64,000 nucleotides of DNA, taken from Salticus scenicus. Lineage: Eukaryota; Arthropoda; Arachnida; Araneae; Salticidae. The notes under the pieces are model-generated. The model was given only the letters and a program-made list of their open reading frames with translations. It was not told the origin of the DNA and searched no databases. How positions within the stretch are numbered: position 1 is the first letter of the stretch; every line of letters begins with the position of its first letter. Both the position numbers and the translations under genes were made by a program. The DNA lies in assembly GCA_963930645.1 (NCBI GenBank), contig OZ005648.1, positions 201,314,480-201,378,479 on the forward strand, in the 5' to 3' direction. Below are positions 11,851 to 23,930 of this stretch, piece after piece.

Positions 11851-12805
11851 CAATTATTGTGAAACTATTACGAATGTGAATTGAACACATATACATTTAA
11901 AAAATATTGTAATGATTTGATAAGCAGATACAAAAATAAAAATGACAAGTAACTGACATTTAGGATGCATATAAGAGTTTTAAGTAAAAAATATTACTCT
12001 CTACGACCAAAAAAGGTGTATCCAATGGCATTTCTTAACTATTTAAAATGATTTTCCTTTTTATTTAATACCTACATCTTAAGACAATTTTTCTTAAGCT
12101 TTACTTTTAGTAGAATTATGAATTTTGATATACTTGGTACAAATAAAACACAGATCACATATTAGCTGTGTTAAAATATGATTTTAAAATAATTAAAGCT
12201 TAAAATGGGAAGAATAGAGGATAAACTATACAGAGGTATACTAAAAAGCAATAGTATAAGTTATAAGAAACACAAAATATTGATTCACTTTTTATGCTTT
12301 TTTTTTTTTTTTTTTACTGATAAAGTTATGGTAGTAATATACCAGAAAATACATGGAAAACACTCTATACTTGTATACTTTAAAATTCGTGTGCATATGT
12401 CTTTAAAAAATAACAAATGTCTATTTTTTCCTATCTTGAAAGAAATATCGCAATATATCACTAATATCGATATTAACTTGGTGATATATCGCGATATTTA
12501 ATTTCTGATATCGTCCAGCACTAATACAGACTATTTTAGAAGTATATATTATTATTGATGCTTCTTTATTAAATATTTTAGAAGTAGTTTATATCCCAGT
12601 GGCAGAAAGTTTTGTAGCTGTCTGCAACAGGCTTTTAAAGTTTCATAATCTGTCTGCAAAATTTGCATGTAAACAGGGGTGAAAATGGCTTACACTCAGA
12701 AAGCCTGAAAGCTGATTGGGGGGGAGGGGGGGGGGTTAACATCAGTGGTGATCTCGTGCAACAATACACGAATACAATTTTACTGCAGAACAATATAGTA
12801 TAAAC

Positions 12806-14441
12806 CAGGGCCCGAAATTTCAGCTTAGATTACACTCGCTGAAGAAAAAAGTTACTCGCCACAAAATATGATTAACTTACTCTATTTTTTACGTATAAGA
12901 TGACCAGCATTTTTTATTAAAAAAAAGAGGAGAAATTACGCAATGTCTTATTTTATAAGAAAAATAGAAGACATTCAATTTTGAAAAAGAGGTCAGTTTA
13001 GAGGACACAAAATTCAATGAAAATGATTATAAAAACCGATTCAAAAGCTATTTTACATAAGTGGTGGAAACATTTTTTATCTCAAATGATGAATTTGGAT
13101 CAGTATACCTTAATTTAAATTAATAATATACGGATACGAGAGGAAAAACTCTTTAATTTTTATAGATGTCACTGGACAATATATTTTTTTTATTATTATT
13201 ATTAATTTTTGCTATAGACAATTTTTTTTAATGGTACTTTCATACAGTTGCATAAAAAAAAAGTTGGTAGACATTTTTCTTTATTTTTTTTTATTGTAAT
13301 TAAAATCATAATCATAAAATGAAAAATAAAATTGGTAAATGAAATAATAAAGTTATTATTCGGCAGATGAAACGATTTGTTTTAACGAACAGTCATTCTT
13401 TATCAACATTTTATAAAAGTCCTCACAAGTATAACCTAAATTAGTCTTAGTAGTTAATAAGTTTTTAAAGTAGGTATATAAAGGAGATTTTTTTTCACAT
13501 GTCTACATTTTGTTCATTGAAGAAGGAGAGTGGGAGCGTTTTTGCCAGGAGGACATAAAATGAATTCAGCTATCTTTTGCATATTTTTGTGAGGTGGTGG
13601 TAGTGTTATCATTAAGGCCAATTATCTGCACTAGGACTCTAGACCTCCGTGGGGCCTTTCTAAGAGGTCCTGTCCCATATTTACGCTAGTTTCGGAGAAA
13701 ACTACGGAAAATTCCTAATGGCTAAGCCGATGAGCGCGACCAGGTATCGAACCCAGCGCCTCATGTATACCAGCTTCGAGGACAGAACCTTTCTGTCATT
13801 GGTGGGCCTATTTTTATGAGGAATATTATTCATGCAAAAGTGAGGACACGGGTGAACCCACCGCATATCAACCGAAGTACCACCACCTTAATGATTTCAT
13901 GACAATTTCAATAGTGATTCCATGTTCTGGATCTGGAACTGTACAAATTTAGGGAATACTTTTATTTCTTTGTGATTCAAAGTATCTGAATAGACATAAA
14001 CTATAATATCCTTTGGCAAGTTTATTAGAAAGTTGTTCATTTGCAAACGTAACGCAGAAAAATGTTAGTGTTCACCGTTCGATACAGCCAATAGCTGATT
14101 GATCTTCCCAGTTTTGCGAAAATTTTTTAATTAAGGGCTAAATCTTTTTAATTTGGAAAAGAGGACAGAGGGCGAAGAAAAGGAGGATATTTTAGTCCTG
14201 TAATTTTTTTTTGTTTAAGAGGACAGATGGTTGAAAAAGAAGACTGCCCTCTTAAAAAGAGAATTTCTGGTCACCTTACCTAAGATTAACCTGATTTTAC
14301 ATTTTTAAATCAATATATATATATATTTGGTAGCACCTTATACTGTAAGAATTCTACCTATATTTAGATTGAAATTTTACTCGCCACAGTAAAATTTCCA
14401 CTCTCCAATGGCAAGCTGGCGAGCGGAAATTTCATGTCCTG
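12806..14441. mobile_element. Nested hAT-like element, CAGGGCCCGAAATTTC termini
   Basis: The left end CAGGGCCCGAAATTTC pairs with the right end GAAATTTCATGTCCTG. Subterminal CTCGCC/GGCGAG words follow at both sides (ACTCGCC near 12854 and 14382, GGCGAGCGG near 14418). The 8-bp duplication GTATAAAC is perfect (12798-12805, 14442-14449). No transposase. It sits inside the 12595-14670 element and carries the minus-strand SINE. Confidence 0.8.
13605..13815 (-). mobile_element. tRNA-derived SINE, minus strand
   Basis: Read on the minus strand, the sequence carries a pol III B-box-like GGGTTCGATACC preceded by GAAGCTGGTATA. The tail follows with TTAGCCATTAGGAATTTTCC, TCCGAAACTAGCGTAAATAT, CCTTAGAAAGG-like sequence and ATTGGCCTTA. 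The same blocks in the same order make up the plus-strand copy at 20546-20776, which establishes the family. Boundaries here are approximate and no target duplication was found. Confidence 0.75.
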
Positions 14442-14834
14442 GTATAAACAATTGTGTGTATTCATTCAATTCATCTCATTCAATTAAATATTTTATAGCA
14501 ATGTTTGACACAACACAATATAAATAATTATAAATAATAAAAGTATTAGTTTTAGTTTTGATACAGAATTTTTTTTTTAAGTGAATTGTTATTTGAAAGT
14601 TGCAGACAAAAACTGTCCGCAAGCCGTTTTTCTGTGTCCGCGACTATGTTGCGGTGTTTCTGCCACTAGGGTTTATATAAACTTGCTTGCTATCCTATTT
14701 AATTTCATTACATTTTAGTGAGTTAAGGTTAATATTTAAGTAAATATTTTGTAGCATATAAGAAAGATATTTTATGTATTTGTCTTGGGGATGTATGTTT
14801 TGAAAGGATAAGATTATACATAGAGTGAAATTAA

Positions 14835-15094
14835 CCCTTTCATTCCCAATTTTTTCCATCTGTAAAACAATAAATCTTATAAATTTATTTCAAAGGTAAT
14901 ATATATAAATATATTTTTTAATAGGAGTAATAGCAGAGTACGAATTAATATAGCTAACAAAGCAACTGAGAGGTGTTTATTTCTGTTTAATATAACCACT
15001 GATGCCATTTAAAATCATAACTTTTCAATAAATAAAAATATAAAAATTTTGGAAGAAATGCGTATTGCAATTAATTAAAATACAAATTATAAAC

Positions 15095-15132
<38 letters not shown>

Positions 15133-15366
15133 TTTCAAACAGTTAATTTATTTAACAGGAAACCGATTCCGATATTATCATCAGAATAGAATAAAATATA
15201 CTTTCATTTATCAACAAGGATAGTGAAATCATCTAAAATATGTATTTTTCAGTGGGAAAATGTATATAAATTTTAATGTTCATTTTGAATCAGTGGGAGT
15301 GTTAGATGGTAAGGAAGAAAATCTGAAATGCTATGATTCCAATTGGCATTAAGGGGAATGAAAGGG
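14835..15366. mobile_element. TTAA-type MITE (CCCTTTCATTCCC termini)
   Basis: CCCTTTCATTCCC at 14835 is the exact reverse complement of GGGAATGAAAGGG ending at 15366. Flanks are TTAA (14831-14834) and TTCA (15367-15370), a TTAA duplication with one change, as made by piggyBac-type transposases. A (TA)n microsatellite (about 15100-15129) lies inside. Confidence 0.65.
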
Positions 15367-15588
15367 TTCAGGGGGATTAAATCACTAAAATGCATTATTC
15401 TGCATGTATTTCATTTATAAAAAAGTTTATAACCATGCTTTTGACTGACGTTTTCATAATTTTAGTGTTTTTGATTAGGATTTGGAAGGCAGGGGCACTA
15501 TTGTTTTTTTTTTTTTTTTTTTTTTTTGCATGGATTTATTAAAAAAATATATAATTGGTGTTTGTGATTTTATTAAACCATCAATGCT

Positions 15589-15815
15589 TTGGTTTTCACA
15601 TGCTCTAAGTATTGAAAAAATAAGGTGTCATAGTGATTGCTGTTATATGTAATATTTTGCATTTTTAAATTCTTGCACAGCAAAATAGAGTATCTAGAAA
15701 TGTTTTTCTTTGGTTTTCATGTATGTTGAGCATATATACATGCATAATAGTGATTGATGCATTCCAAAATTCTATGCATTTTTTAGATTCATGCACAGCA
15801 ACATAGTATATCCTA
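15589..15815. repeat. Two-unit tandem duplication, about 115 bp each
   Basis: TTTGGTTTTCA, ATAGTGATTG, TTCTTGCACAGCAAAATAG and their variants occur in the same order at 15589-15705 and 15708-15815. No further copies seen. Confidence 0.5.
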
Positions 15816-15910
15816 GGCTGGCTGTGAAGCCATAACTAAACCCACTGTAACTGAGTGGTTTCTTGTGATATTGAAGCTAATCAGTTACAGATGAAGAAAT
15901 CATCTTTTAC

Positions 15911-16353
15911 GTTCAGATTAAGCCACAAGATGACTTTAATCGAGAAGAAACTGATGAGCCACAGAATGTTCTCATTTCCCATTCTGAAGCTGCAAATGTG
16001 CTAGAAATAGCACCTATAGAGCAAAGTAAAAATGCAACACCAACAGACATTATTATGTCTATAAGACATTGGCATAAAATTGCTTTCTCATTGAGAATAA
16101 CATCATTTCCTCAGACAAATTTCTTTACCCCAAAAAGTTGTTAATGTAAATGTGTATATGATGTATTAGTGTATTGTATTTTTATTAAATATAAATACAA
16201 TTCTTCAATATGTGCAAAATTATGCATGCTGAAAAAAATACCTTTTTTGTTTTAGTACGATATTTAAATCATTCTTGTAATTTTTTCAATTATAATTTTC
16301 AAAAATAACATTGGTTCAGATTAACTAGAATTTCAGATTAACAGGGTTCTACT
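15911..16353 (+). pseudogene. C-terminal remnant of a pogo/Tigger-like transposase plus right terminal repeat
   Basis: A frame of 77 codons without ATG (15911-16144) reads ISHSEAANVLEIA, then NATPTDIIMSIRHWHKIAF, SLRITSFPQTNFFTP and a stop. This resembles the acidic, helical C-terminal end of Tigger/CENP-B-type DDE transposases as I remember them. Downstream, ATTAACAGGGTTCTACTATA (about 16338-16356) looks like a right terminal repeat of that superfamily, whose outer end usually reads CAGTAGAACC on the opposite strand, next to TA. The DNA-binding domain and catalytic core are missing upstream, so this is a 5'-truncated fossil. The 200 bases between stop and terminal repeat are ordinary AT-rich DNA. 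Confidence 0.6.
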
Positions 16354-16800
16354 ATATTATGTTTTTCATTTTCTTTTACAATGTACTGAAAAAAAAAAAT
16401 ATATATTATTATTTTTTTCCCTTCATCTTAAAATGACACCATATAGCAAGATGATTTCAGCAGAATTGTCTACTCGTATGTGGAAAATGTTGTCATGCTT
16501 ACATGGGGTAAAATCACAGATCAAGCGTGACAAAAGTATGATAATTTACTAAGTTTGCAGAGGGTTATATTTTTTATTGAATTAATAATCAAATTACAAA
16601 TGTATTTTTGTATTAAGATGAACACATCTCAAAATGATTATCTAGTTAAACTTACAAACTTTAATAAACGCTAGCATACTGAATTAAGTTTTAACATTTA
16701 ATCTTTACATAGCAATTCTGCTCAAGATAAACTTGAGTCATTGAGGAAGTTTGTTACAGATCTGTTGCTTCAAGATGAATTTGGTCTTGAGAGAATCTAT

Positions 16801-16827
16801 CTTAGATATATGTAACATATATCTAAG
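16801..16827. other. Perfect short hairpin
   Basis: CTTAGATATATG and CATATATCTAAG form a 12-bp stem around a TAA loop. No function can be assigned. Confidence 0.5.
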
Positions 16828-17007
16828 AAAGAAGAAAAGAAAAGCTTTGGAGTATAACTATCTTAATCCCCCAGACTACGTATCAAACAGTCTGCTTTTC
16901 AAATGACGACTATGCACAACTTCCTCGACATAAGATCTTCAACAGCCCTTTGTGCCCCATTTGTTGCGGTGACTGTGCTTCTTATCACTTGAGGGGACAC
17001 TCAATTA

Positions 17008-17664
17008 TCATCTCCAGAAGCTGAAGCCAATATTATTCTATGGGGAATTTTGCCTCATTATATCTAATTAATTAATACCAGGGATGAGATTAGCAAAAAT
17101 TACAAAAAAGCTGAAACTGTACGCAAAGGCAAGACGTTGAAATTAAATATTAGAATTTTGATGACAAAATCTATTAATATTAGAGTAATAAATATTTATT
17201 TTAACCTTAAATGTATAAAAAAAGAACAAATGCACATCAGAAATATAAAAAAAAAGCTGAAAAAAAATTAAAAATCTGAAAAGCTAAATGTAAAAAGAAG
17301 CTGAAATCAGCTGAAAAATCTCATCCCTGTAATACATATTTTTAAATTTCATTCTCACATTTAGAAAATTCATAACTGGTAAACTGTTTATCACTTTCTA
17401 AAATTTGAGTATTTTAATTTTTAAGATTTCATTTTTAAGCTCAAAAATGTAAAATTTCACATTGTGAAAACTCGTATTTTACAACCTCAAAATAAAATAT
17501 TAAAAATTTAAAAAATCAATTTTTAGAAAGCAATAAATTGTTTAATAGTTGTGAATTTTCTGAATGTGAAAATGGAATTTAAAAATATGTATTAGTTAAT
17601 GAGTTATAAAGAGGCGAAAATCTCCATAGAATAACATTGTCTTTGGCTTCTCTCCCTAGACGAT
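17008..17664. mobile_element. Palindromic TA-type MITE, interrupted copy
   Basis: An inverted structure related to 21021-21418 and 41360-41742. The shared blocks are TTATTCTATG near the left side, CACATTTAGAAAATTCA in the left arm and its counterpart GAATTTTCTGAATGTGAAAA in the right arm, and CATAGAATAACATTG near the right end. Outer ends are diverged and approximate. The left arm is split by the small element at 17079-17329. Confidence 0.55.
17079..17329. mobile_element. 251-bp hAT-like element with a 6-bp duplication
   Basis: CAGGGATGAGATT at 17079 and AATCTCATCCCTG ending at 17329 are inverted repeats (CAGGGATGAGATT on both strands). TAATAC flanks both sides (17073-17078, 17330-17335). 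Internal AGCTGAAA words occur near both ends. It interrupts the palindromic MITE 17008-17664. Confidence 0.75.
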
Positions 17665-18189
17665 AAGTAGAGAGTCCTCTTAACTCACTACTTTCTGTTT
17701 TTTATTTTTTTTTATCCCTTGTATTTTAGTTATATTTGTTCACTCTTTGTTTCTTTTTTCACTGTTTGTGTATCTTCTTTATGGCGAAAGAACTGTGTTC
17801 ATTCTCAACCCGCTCCATTAGAAATAAATAAAACTTTAAATAATTTAAAAACACATGTAACAAACACTTAGTATTCATAAAAGCAAACTTTTATTTTACA
17901 TGTGTATAAAGATTGAAGCCCTGTTTATGTTTATATGATAACATAATCATTTATGTAAAATATGTTTAATTATTACTCAGTAAAACAATTTAAGTGTACT
18001 AAACTGCATAAAATTAGTTTAAAATTTATGTGAAATATTAGTAAATTTTTACCATACCATGTTTTAAAAATCGTCTTTCTCTACAAATGCTGCTTTCAGT
18101 TAAGAATTACATATGTTTTCCCTTATTTCTTAGGATAATTTGGCAATATAGATATTTTATATATTTTAAAAAAAGGTGTCATCAGTTAA

Positions 18190-18625
18190 GGCTGTACGTC
18201 AGCCACATTCCCTCTTCCTTTCTTCCCATGTTATCCTACGGGATTTTTGTTGCTTCGTTTTATAAGGATATCTAATTTAAATCTAAATTTAGGACTCTAA
18301 AACTTCTACAGATATTCAAGAAAAAACATTTTTTTAATGTGCTTAATAGGACCTAATTAAAGTAATTAGGGATAGATTTTGCAATATTTAAATATATATA
18401 TATATAATAATTAAAAATATTACAAAAATCATTTTTTTTTTTTTTTTTGGCAAATTTTTACACATAGACATGTACTTTTTAATCTTTTTTTCTCAAAAAC
18501 TAATTAATTTCAAAATTTATCCGTAACTCTTTTAAGTAGGTTCTATTAAACAACCAAACAAATATTAAATCTTTTCTTAAATATCTGTAGAAGTTTTAGC
18601 ATTTTAAAGATCTTGAATTCATGAA
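18190..18625. repeat. Decayed palindromic element
   Basis: The left part (GGCTGTACGTCAGCCACATT, CCCATGTTATCC, GGGATTTTTGTTGCTTCGTT) resembles the left half of the 7683-8099 MITE. Downstream, AAAACTTCTACAGATAT (about 18299) and ATATCTGTAGAAGTTTTAG (about 18582), with AGGACCTAATTAAAG versus GTAGGTTCTATTAAAC, form inverted arms around an AT-rich centre. No target duplication was resolved. Confidence 0.5.
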
Positions 18626-19381
18626 AAAAAAAGTGATTTAAAGGTTTCAAATCTGCAAAAAAAAAAAAAATCAAAAACCATAAGAACTGTTGCTTGAATG
18701 TATATTTTATTGAACAGACTTAATGTAGTCCAATTTATATATATTTAATGGAAATATAAGCTTTTATATGAAACTGGAACCCCTTGGCAATTTAAAATAT
18801 TTTTGGCCATTTTTGTGATGAATTGAAATGGCTATCTCAATTATGTAATAAAGATCTTGACAAGAAACTTCTGAGCTACATCGGTGCCAAATTTCAAATT
18901 TTGCCCAAGGGGTCTGCTACTAAAGCTGTTCCACACAACAAAAAAAAAAAAAGAGAGAGAGGGGGGACTTTTACAACATAAAAATCTTTTAACAAAATCC
19001 AAATTATAACTATTTACAATAAAGTTGAGAACATAAAAGAACCTCATAAATTACACAATAAAAACGAAAAATTTTGTTTTATTGTAGGAAAGAAAAGTGT
19101 TACTTAATTAAATAAAAATTTTAAGCTAATGCCAAATATCTCTGTGAAAATATTTATCCATATGCAACTTCCCGATTTAAAAAACAAAAAAAAAAGCACT
19201 AACTTTTGTAGCGTAGCTATTTTTTTTTTCTTTGATTTTTATTATTATTCATGCAAAATTAAAAGTATTTTATTTTCGGTGAAAAAAATAAACATGTATT
19301 TTATTTTCTTATTTTGGCATCAAATATTTCTTTCTTTATCATTTTAAAGTTAAAATAGGGTTTTTATTTAATATCTTTTAA

Positions 19382-19596
19382 CCCTTTGCGGCGCAAGACA
19401 ATTTGAAACATTTAAATTATACTGCCACCAGAATCCATGAACTAAATTAAACTAAAAGAAATTTTAAGGTTTAAAAAACCAGCCTTTTCTGATATGTTAT
19501 AAGCGTGAATTTTTGCTAAAATATTTCCGGGATGAATTTTTGCTGCTGGATCTTAAATTTTGCGTCCTCGTGGCGAGGACACCGCGCGTTAAGGGG
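19382..19596. mobile_element. 215-bp TTAA-type MITE
   Basis: The left end CCCTTTGCGGCGC and the right end (reverse complement CCCCTTAACGCGCGG) are imperfect inverted repeats. Perfect TTAA flanks lie at 19378-19381 and 19597-19600, the piggyBac-type duplication. An internal hairpin CCTCGTGGCGAGG is present near the right end. Confidence 0.7.
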
Positions 19597-20545
19597 TTAA
19601 TCCAATTATCCGACTGAACTAAAAAATATGGCGTTAGCTAGATTTTTTCCTGATTAATAAGCATGCCACTTTTTGTAGCTGTCGGTTGAACGGTGTAGAT
19701 TTGTATAGCGAACTAAAATTCCAGACAAACAATCAGCTTTATATATAGAAGATGTTGTAATAAACATAATTAACCAATATCAGTTTCATTCTTAACTAAT
19801 ATAACATAACATATTATAACCTTTTTTGTTTTTCCCAATAAAGGAAGAAAAGTTGGAGTTGAAATACAAGTTTTTTATAGGAACATGCTGTAATAAACGT
19901 CAGTAATATATAGTTTCATTCTAATTGTATGGTATACTTAATGCACTTCAAATAGTGGTGGTGTGTGGGTTATAGCCAATTGTTTACTCAAGGGACCTAG
20001 GTTGGTTGAAATGCCTGCAAAAAATGTTTGAATGAAAATTGATGAGTAAAAAAAGTAAGAAAGAAATTGGTGAGAAAATATAAGAGAAAGATATATTCGC
20101 AAAGAGGGGGTTTGGCTGGTCACTTTATGACCATCTCTTGCACATTAAAGCCTGATTTAATAAAATGGCTTAAACTGAATTCTGAGCCACTACAAACATC
20201 CATGGCCTGAACTGGGATCCAAACCATGCAACTGAAAGTCAGAGCACTATTCATTTGACCATTAAATGTATTCTCAGAGAGAAATGTATTCATTATTTTT
20301 TTATAAAAGCAGTTGCAATATTCAATAAAAAATTTAAGACTTATTATGTAAAAAATATTATTTTGAATTATTCAGAGGATTTTCACCTACTCCATATTCT
20401 TTAAAACTTTTTCAACTAATTTTAGGTTTTCCTGTATATTAACTAATGAATTGCTAATGCACAACACATATTGTACTTAAATTTCATGCAGCAAAAAAAT
20501 TCATAACACAATTTGAAATGCACTTCGAGCAATTTCTAACCATAG

Positions 20546-20776
20546 CCCTGCTTCACCAGTGGCCAAGCGGTTCTGCACTCAAAGCTGGTATATGCGAAGT
20601 GTTGGGTTCAATCCCAGGTCATGCTTATTGATCTAGCCATTTGGAGTTTTCTGAGGTTTCCTCCGAAACTCGTGTAAATATTGACTAGGATTCCTTAGAA
20701 AGACCTTCACAGAAGGCATTTCACCTGCAGGTCTCGGACCCTTGGGTAGTCAATCGGCCTTGCCACACAACCAACC
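20546..20776 (+). mobile_element. tRNA-derived SINE, plus strand
   Basis: The head has an A-box-like AGTGGCCAAGCGGTT (about 20558) and a B-box-like GGGTTCAATCC (about 20605), spaced as in a tRNA-type pol III promoter. The body carries TAGCCATTTGGAGTTTTC, TCCGAAACTCGTGTAAATAT and TCAATCGGCCTTG, shared in order with the minus-strand copy at 13605-13815. The tail is a short CCAA repeat. AACCATAG flanks both sides (20538-20545, 20777-20784), a short target duplication consistent with LINE-mediated insertion. Confidence 0.8.
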
Positions 20777-21020
20777 AACCATAGACTTAATATATCTGAA
20801 TTCTTTTGTGTAGTCCTGTAAATGAAGGTGAAATGCTTTTCATACCATAGTCTATGTGAAATATGCTTTTGTGCATCTAAAATATATTATTTTGCTTTGT
20901 AGAGTTTAAAGGTATTAAAATGTGCCAACACAAGAAATTTAAGCAGTAGATGTAGCGTACTGGAATTATTTTGCGTGCTTCTGTTAGAAAACTCTTATCC
21001 AATCTTAAGATCATAAAATA

Positions 21021-21418
21021 CCTAATCTTGCTGACATCTAAATCCCATGTTATTCTATGAGTAAATTTGTTTCCATAAATACTTTACCTAATGTATTTTT
21101 TTATTCTGTTTTCCACATTCAGAAAATTTACGATCATTAAATTAGTATACATTTAACAAAAATAAATTTTTCACATTTTAATCTAACTAAAAATGTGAAA
21201 AATGCACTTAATTATTTTTAAAACTCAAAAATAAAATATTAAATTTTAGAAAGGTGACAAAAAAAAAAAAAAAAAAAAAAAAAAGAGTATTAACTTAATA
21301 GTTGTGAATTTTTTGAATGTGAAAATGGAATTTAAAGAAATATATTAGGTAATGAGTAATTGTAGAAACAAATTTTCCCATGGAATAACATTGGCCTTGA
21401 ACTGTCAGTGAGATTATG
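21021..21418. mobile_element. Palindromic MITE with TA duplication
   Basis: The left half begins CCTAATCTTGCTGACA. The right half ends as the reverse complement of CATAATCTCACTGACAGT. The halves share GTTATTCTATG/CATGGAATAAC and TTCAGAAAATTTAC/GTGAATTTTTTGAA blocks. TA flanks at 21019-21020 and 21419-21420. Sister copies are at 41360-41742 and, interrupted, at 17008-17664. Confidence 0.75.
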
Positions 21419-21429
21419 TATTGTAAACT

Positions 21430-21670
21430 TTTAATAAAAAGTTTCAGGTGTCATCCTCATATAATTTAGATTTAGAATACCAAGCTTGGAATTCCTGCTG
21501 ATATTTGTTTTTTAGATATGCTGAAAAAAGACACACATACACACTAGCCAACCACTAAAAAATCTGATTTTTGGATTCAGGGTGTCTAAAAATATATAAC
21601 AACAGCAAAAACTCATTTTCAAAAGCTTGATCCAAAAGCTATACATTTTTTACCTATGAAATAAGAAAAA
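21430..21670. repeat. Dispersed repeat with ACAC-rich centre
   Basis: TTTAGAATACCAAGCTTGG, GATATGCTGA, an ACACACATACACAC stretch, then ATTTTTGGATTCAGGG and TCTAAAAATATATAACA parallel 37375-37625, which has TTTAGAATACCAAGTTTG, GATATGCTGATAAC, ACACACACAGAC, TTTTCGTATTCAGGGG and CTCAAAACGTGTAAATATAAC. Shorter matches occur at 52300-52330 and 59050-59130. Confidence 0.6.
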
Positions 21671-21673
21671 ATT

Positions 21674-21704
<31 letters not shown>

Positions 21705-21770
21705 GTCTCGTCTCTATTCAACTTAACCTTACTAAAGCAAAATTTAATAAATTTGAATCCATAGACCACA

Positions 21771-22109
21771 ATGTATAAAAGTTCTACTTTGTGTCCTGGT
21801 AAGAAAATACATAAAATAAACTGTGATCAAATTGCTAATGCAGTTTGCATTAGTCATATTATAACCCTTAGACCACAGTTATATCCCTACAATATAGAAA
21901 ACACATCACTGTGGAAATTGATAACATCGCTGGAATGTCATATTGCTCCATATAACATCTCAGGAATGTACACACATGGAAATGTCCTCCATTTGTGGCA
22001 TCACATAGATATCGCACTGGCATACGCAGGGTTCCCAGCGCAATTATTTGCTACTAAAAAATCAACCCCAGGCTACTATGGCAACTATTTTTGTGTAAAA
22101 GTGGCTTAA
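21771..22109 (+). other. Unassigned 112-codon open frame
   Basis: The frame starts at an ATG and is long for such AT-rich DNA, but I recognise no family. It has six cysteines and no obvious signal peptide, repeat or catalytic motif. It lies in repeat-rich sequence with no convincing splice or polyadenylation context. It could be a chance frame or a fragment of an unrecognised element. Listed for completeness. Confidence 0.15.
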
Positions 22110-22685
22110 AAGATACTATTATCAGGAAAATGGAGACTATTTTGAACAAAAACTTGTTCCCCGCTATTTTTTCTGCCCCTTCACTGCATTTTTCCTTCTA
22201 TTTCCTGACTACCGTAGCTAAAAAGAATATTTATTGTATTAGGTAAAAAAAATTGAAGTTTGAATCTGATTTACATGTTTTAAGGTCTCCTGTGCCCAAA
22301 AAAGTGGTTTTCAGCAATTGGGATGTATGTGTGTGTGAGAAAGAAATTTTCTGACTACCACCGAAACTAATAAATATAGAACGATGAAACTTTAGAATTG
22401 AGGCAGATCTGGTGTACAGATGATTTTTCCAACTTTTGGTGAAAATTGGAAAAACAGAAATGTGACATTGGAAACCCAAAGTGGAACTTGCCACATTTTG
22501 GTGAAAGTATCTCAAAAGCAGCTCTATCGATTTTCTTGAAAACTGCTATATAAATCCCTTTTTAGGTATCCTTTTGCATCAAATTATTGTTAATTTTCCA
22601 TGGTTATTACAGGAAAATTAACAGTCATCCTGATTAGGAAGGTCAGTTTTAGATCTCAGAAATTGGTGTCTCAAAAAAGGCTTTA

Positions 22686-22721
<36 letters not shown>

Positions 22722-23930
22722 TTGGTATGTAAACTTTGTTTTATATGCCTTTACACATGTATCAGTTTTCTTATACAAGAAAGGTATCTAATTTCTTAGA
22801 TCAATTTTATATCTTCTGATCACATTATCCCCAAACACTACTAAATATTGTCTTTTTAATCCAAGACTACTATTTGGATTGGACTAGCTACTATTTCATA
22901 CATTAAAGGCAACTAAAACAACTATTTTTGAGTGTCTTTCATGCTCAGAACCTTGCATATGCATGAGACTTTTTTTTTTTTTTAACTAGTATTGCCGTCT
23001 TAGAGAAACACTTTTCCCAGTCAATAAATCCTCTATGCTTATATACATTCTACATGGATTCTTGTGATGATGATATAATATATCACAAGAATCCATATAG
23101 GCATGTTATAATATAACATGTCTACCATTCAGTAATAGATTTAGGCTTACGCCTGAGCCTAGGGGGTGCCTAAACAGTAAAGGTGACTAAAATTTCGATG
23201 GCAGTGGCAATTAAAATTTGAAATGAAAGGGAACTCTAATTTTAAATGAGTAAGAAAAATTGACAATTAAAAATGATTGGGTTTTGCAATTATTAAAAAG
23301 AACTTTGTAGTCCCTTTTTGACATGTTATGGATTTTCTATACCGGTTTGAAATACATTGGTGCATTATATATATGGTGTCATATTACATTTGTATGGTTG
23401 ATCATTCGAACTGGAAAGTGACCATATGTAACTATGAGATGTTGCTACTTTCATTACGTTGATTAAAGGTCAGTAACAGATTATGCTTAGTCCTGGGTTG
23501 AGGGTGGCAAAATTTTTACGCCTATTAAAATAAGAAAAACAATTTAACTTTTAACACAAATTCAAACATAAAAAGCAACTGAAATTTGAAACCAATTAGG
23601 TTTTCAATCAATGATACAAATTTCAAAGCCTGATCTATTTTTCTTGTCATGAGTCAAAGATGTTTTCATTTGATGAGTTATTTTGTTAAAATAATTAAGT
23701 ATGTAATGGTTTAAATATAAATTAGTAAATGAAAAGGTATAAAGAAACTATTTTTAAGCAAAGCAACTTATCTATTTATCAATCAAATAATTTCAATATT
23801 GTTTAATAAAAATAGAAACATGACATTAGTGTGTTCTTCATTGTTTAAGTAAAAATTCTAATTCAGTTCATTATCATACCTTTTAGGAGAAACCAAATAA
23901 ACTAATTGATTTTTTTACTATGTTTTTATT
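22110..23930. other. AT-rich DNA without recognised genes
   Basis: Holds long T runs (22689-22716, 22971-22983), a CA/TG-rich patch at 22322-22340 and a perfect hairpin at 23054-23096 whose 15-bp arms begin ATGGATTCTTG and end CAAGAATCCAT. Bases 23130-23170 (TTTAGGCTTACGCCTGAGCC) look like the end of a larger element, but a matching partner was not secured. Confidence 0.4.

Larger units (their letters stand above)
6727..12523. mobile_element. 5.8-kb hAT-like element of the TAGGGCTGGA family, loaded with repeats
   Basis: The left end TAGGGCTGGAGTAT and the right end ATATCGTCCAGCACTA (ending 12523) are inverted repeats. Both ends continue into AT-rich ATATCGATATATC-type subterminal motifs. The perfect 8-bp duplication ATACAGAC lies at 6719-6726 and 12524-12531. 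A second copy with matching ends is at 50361-53653. No transposase frame remains. The interior holds a local duplication, a palindromic MITE (7683-8099), a tandem array (8389-10400) and a fold-back (10885-11850), so much of the length may be later insertions. Confidence 0.8.
12595..14670. mobile_element. hAT-like element, CCCAGTGGCAGAAA termini
   Basis: The left end CCCAGTGGCAGAAA matches the reverse complement of the right end TTTCTGCCACTAGG with one mismatch. GCTGTCTGCAAC/GTTGCAGAC words sit near each end. The 8-bp duplication GTTTATAT is perfect (12587-12594 and 14671-14678). It contains a complete second hAT-like element (12806-14441), which contains a SINE. Confidence 0.75.
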
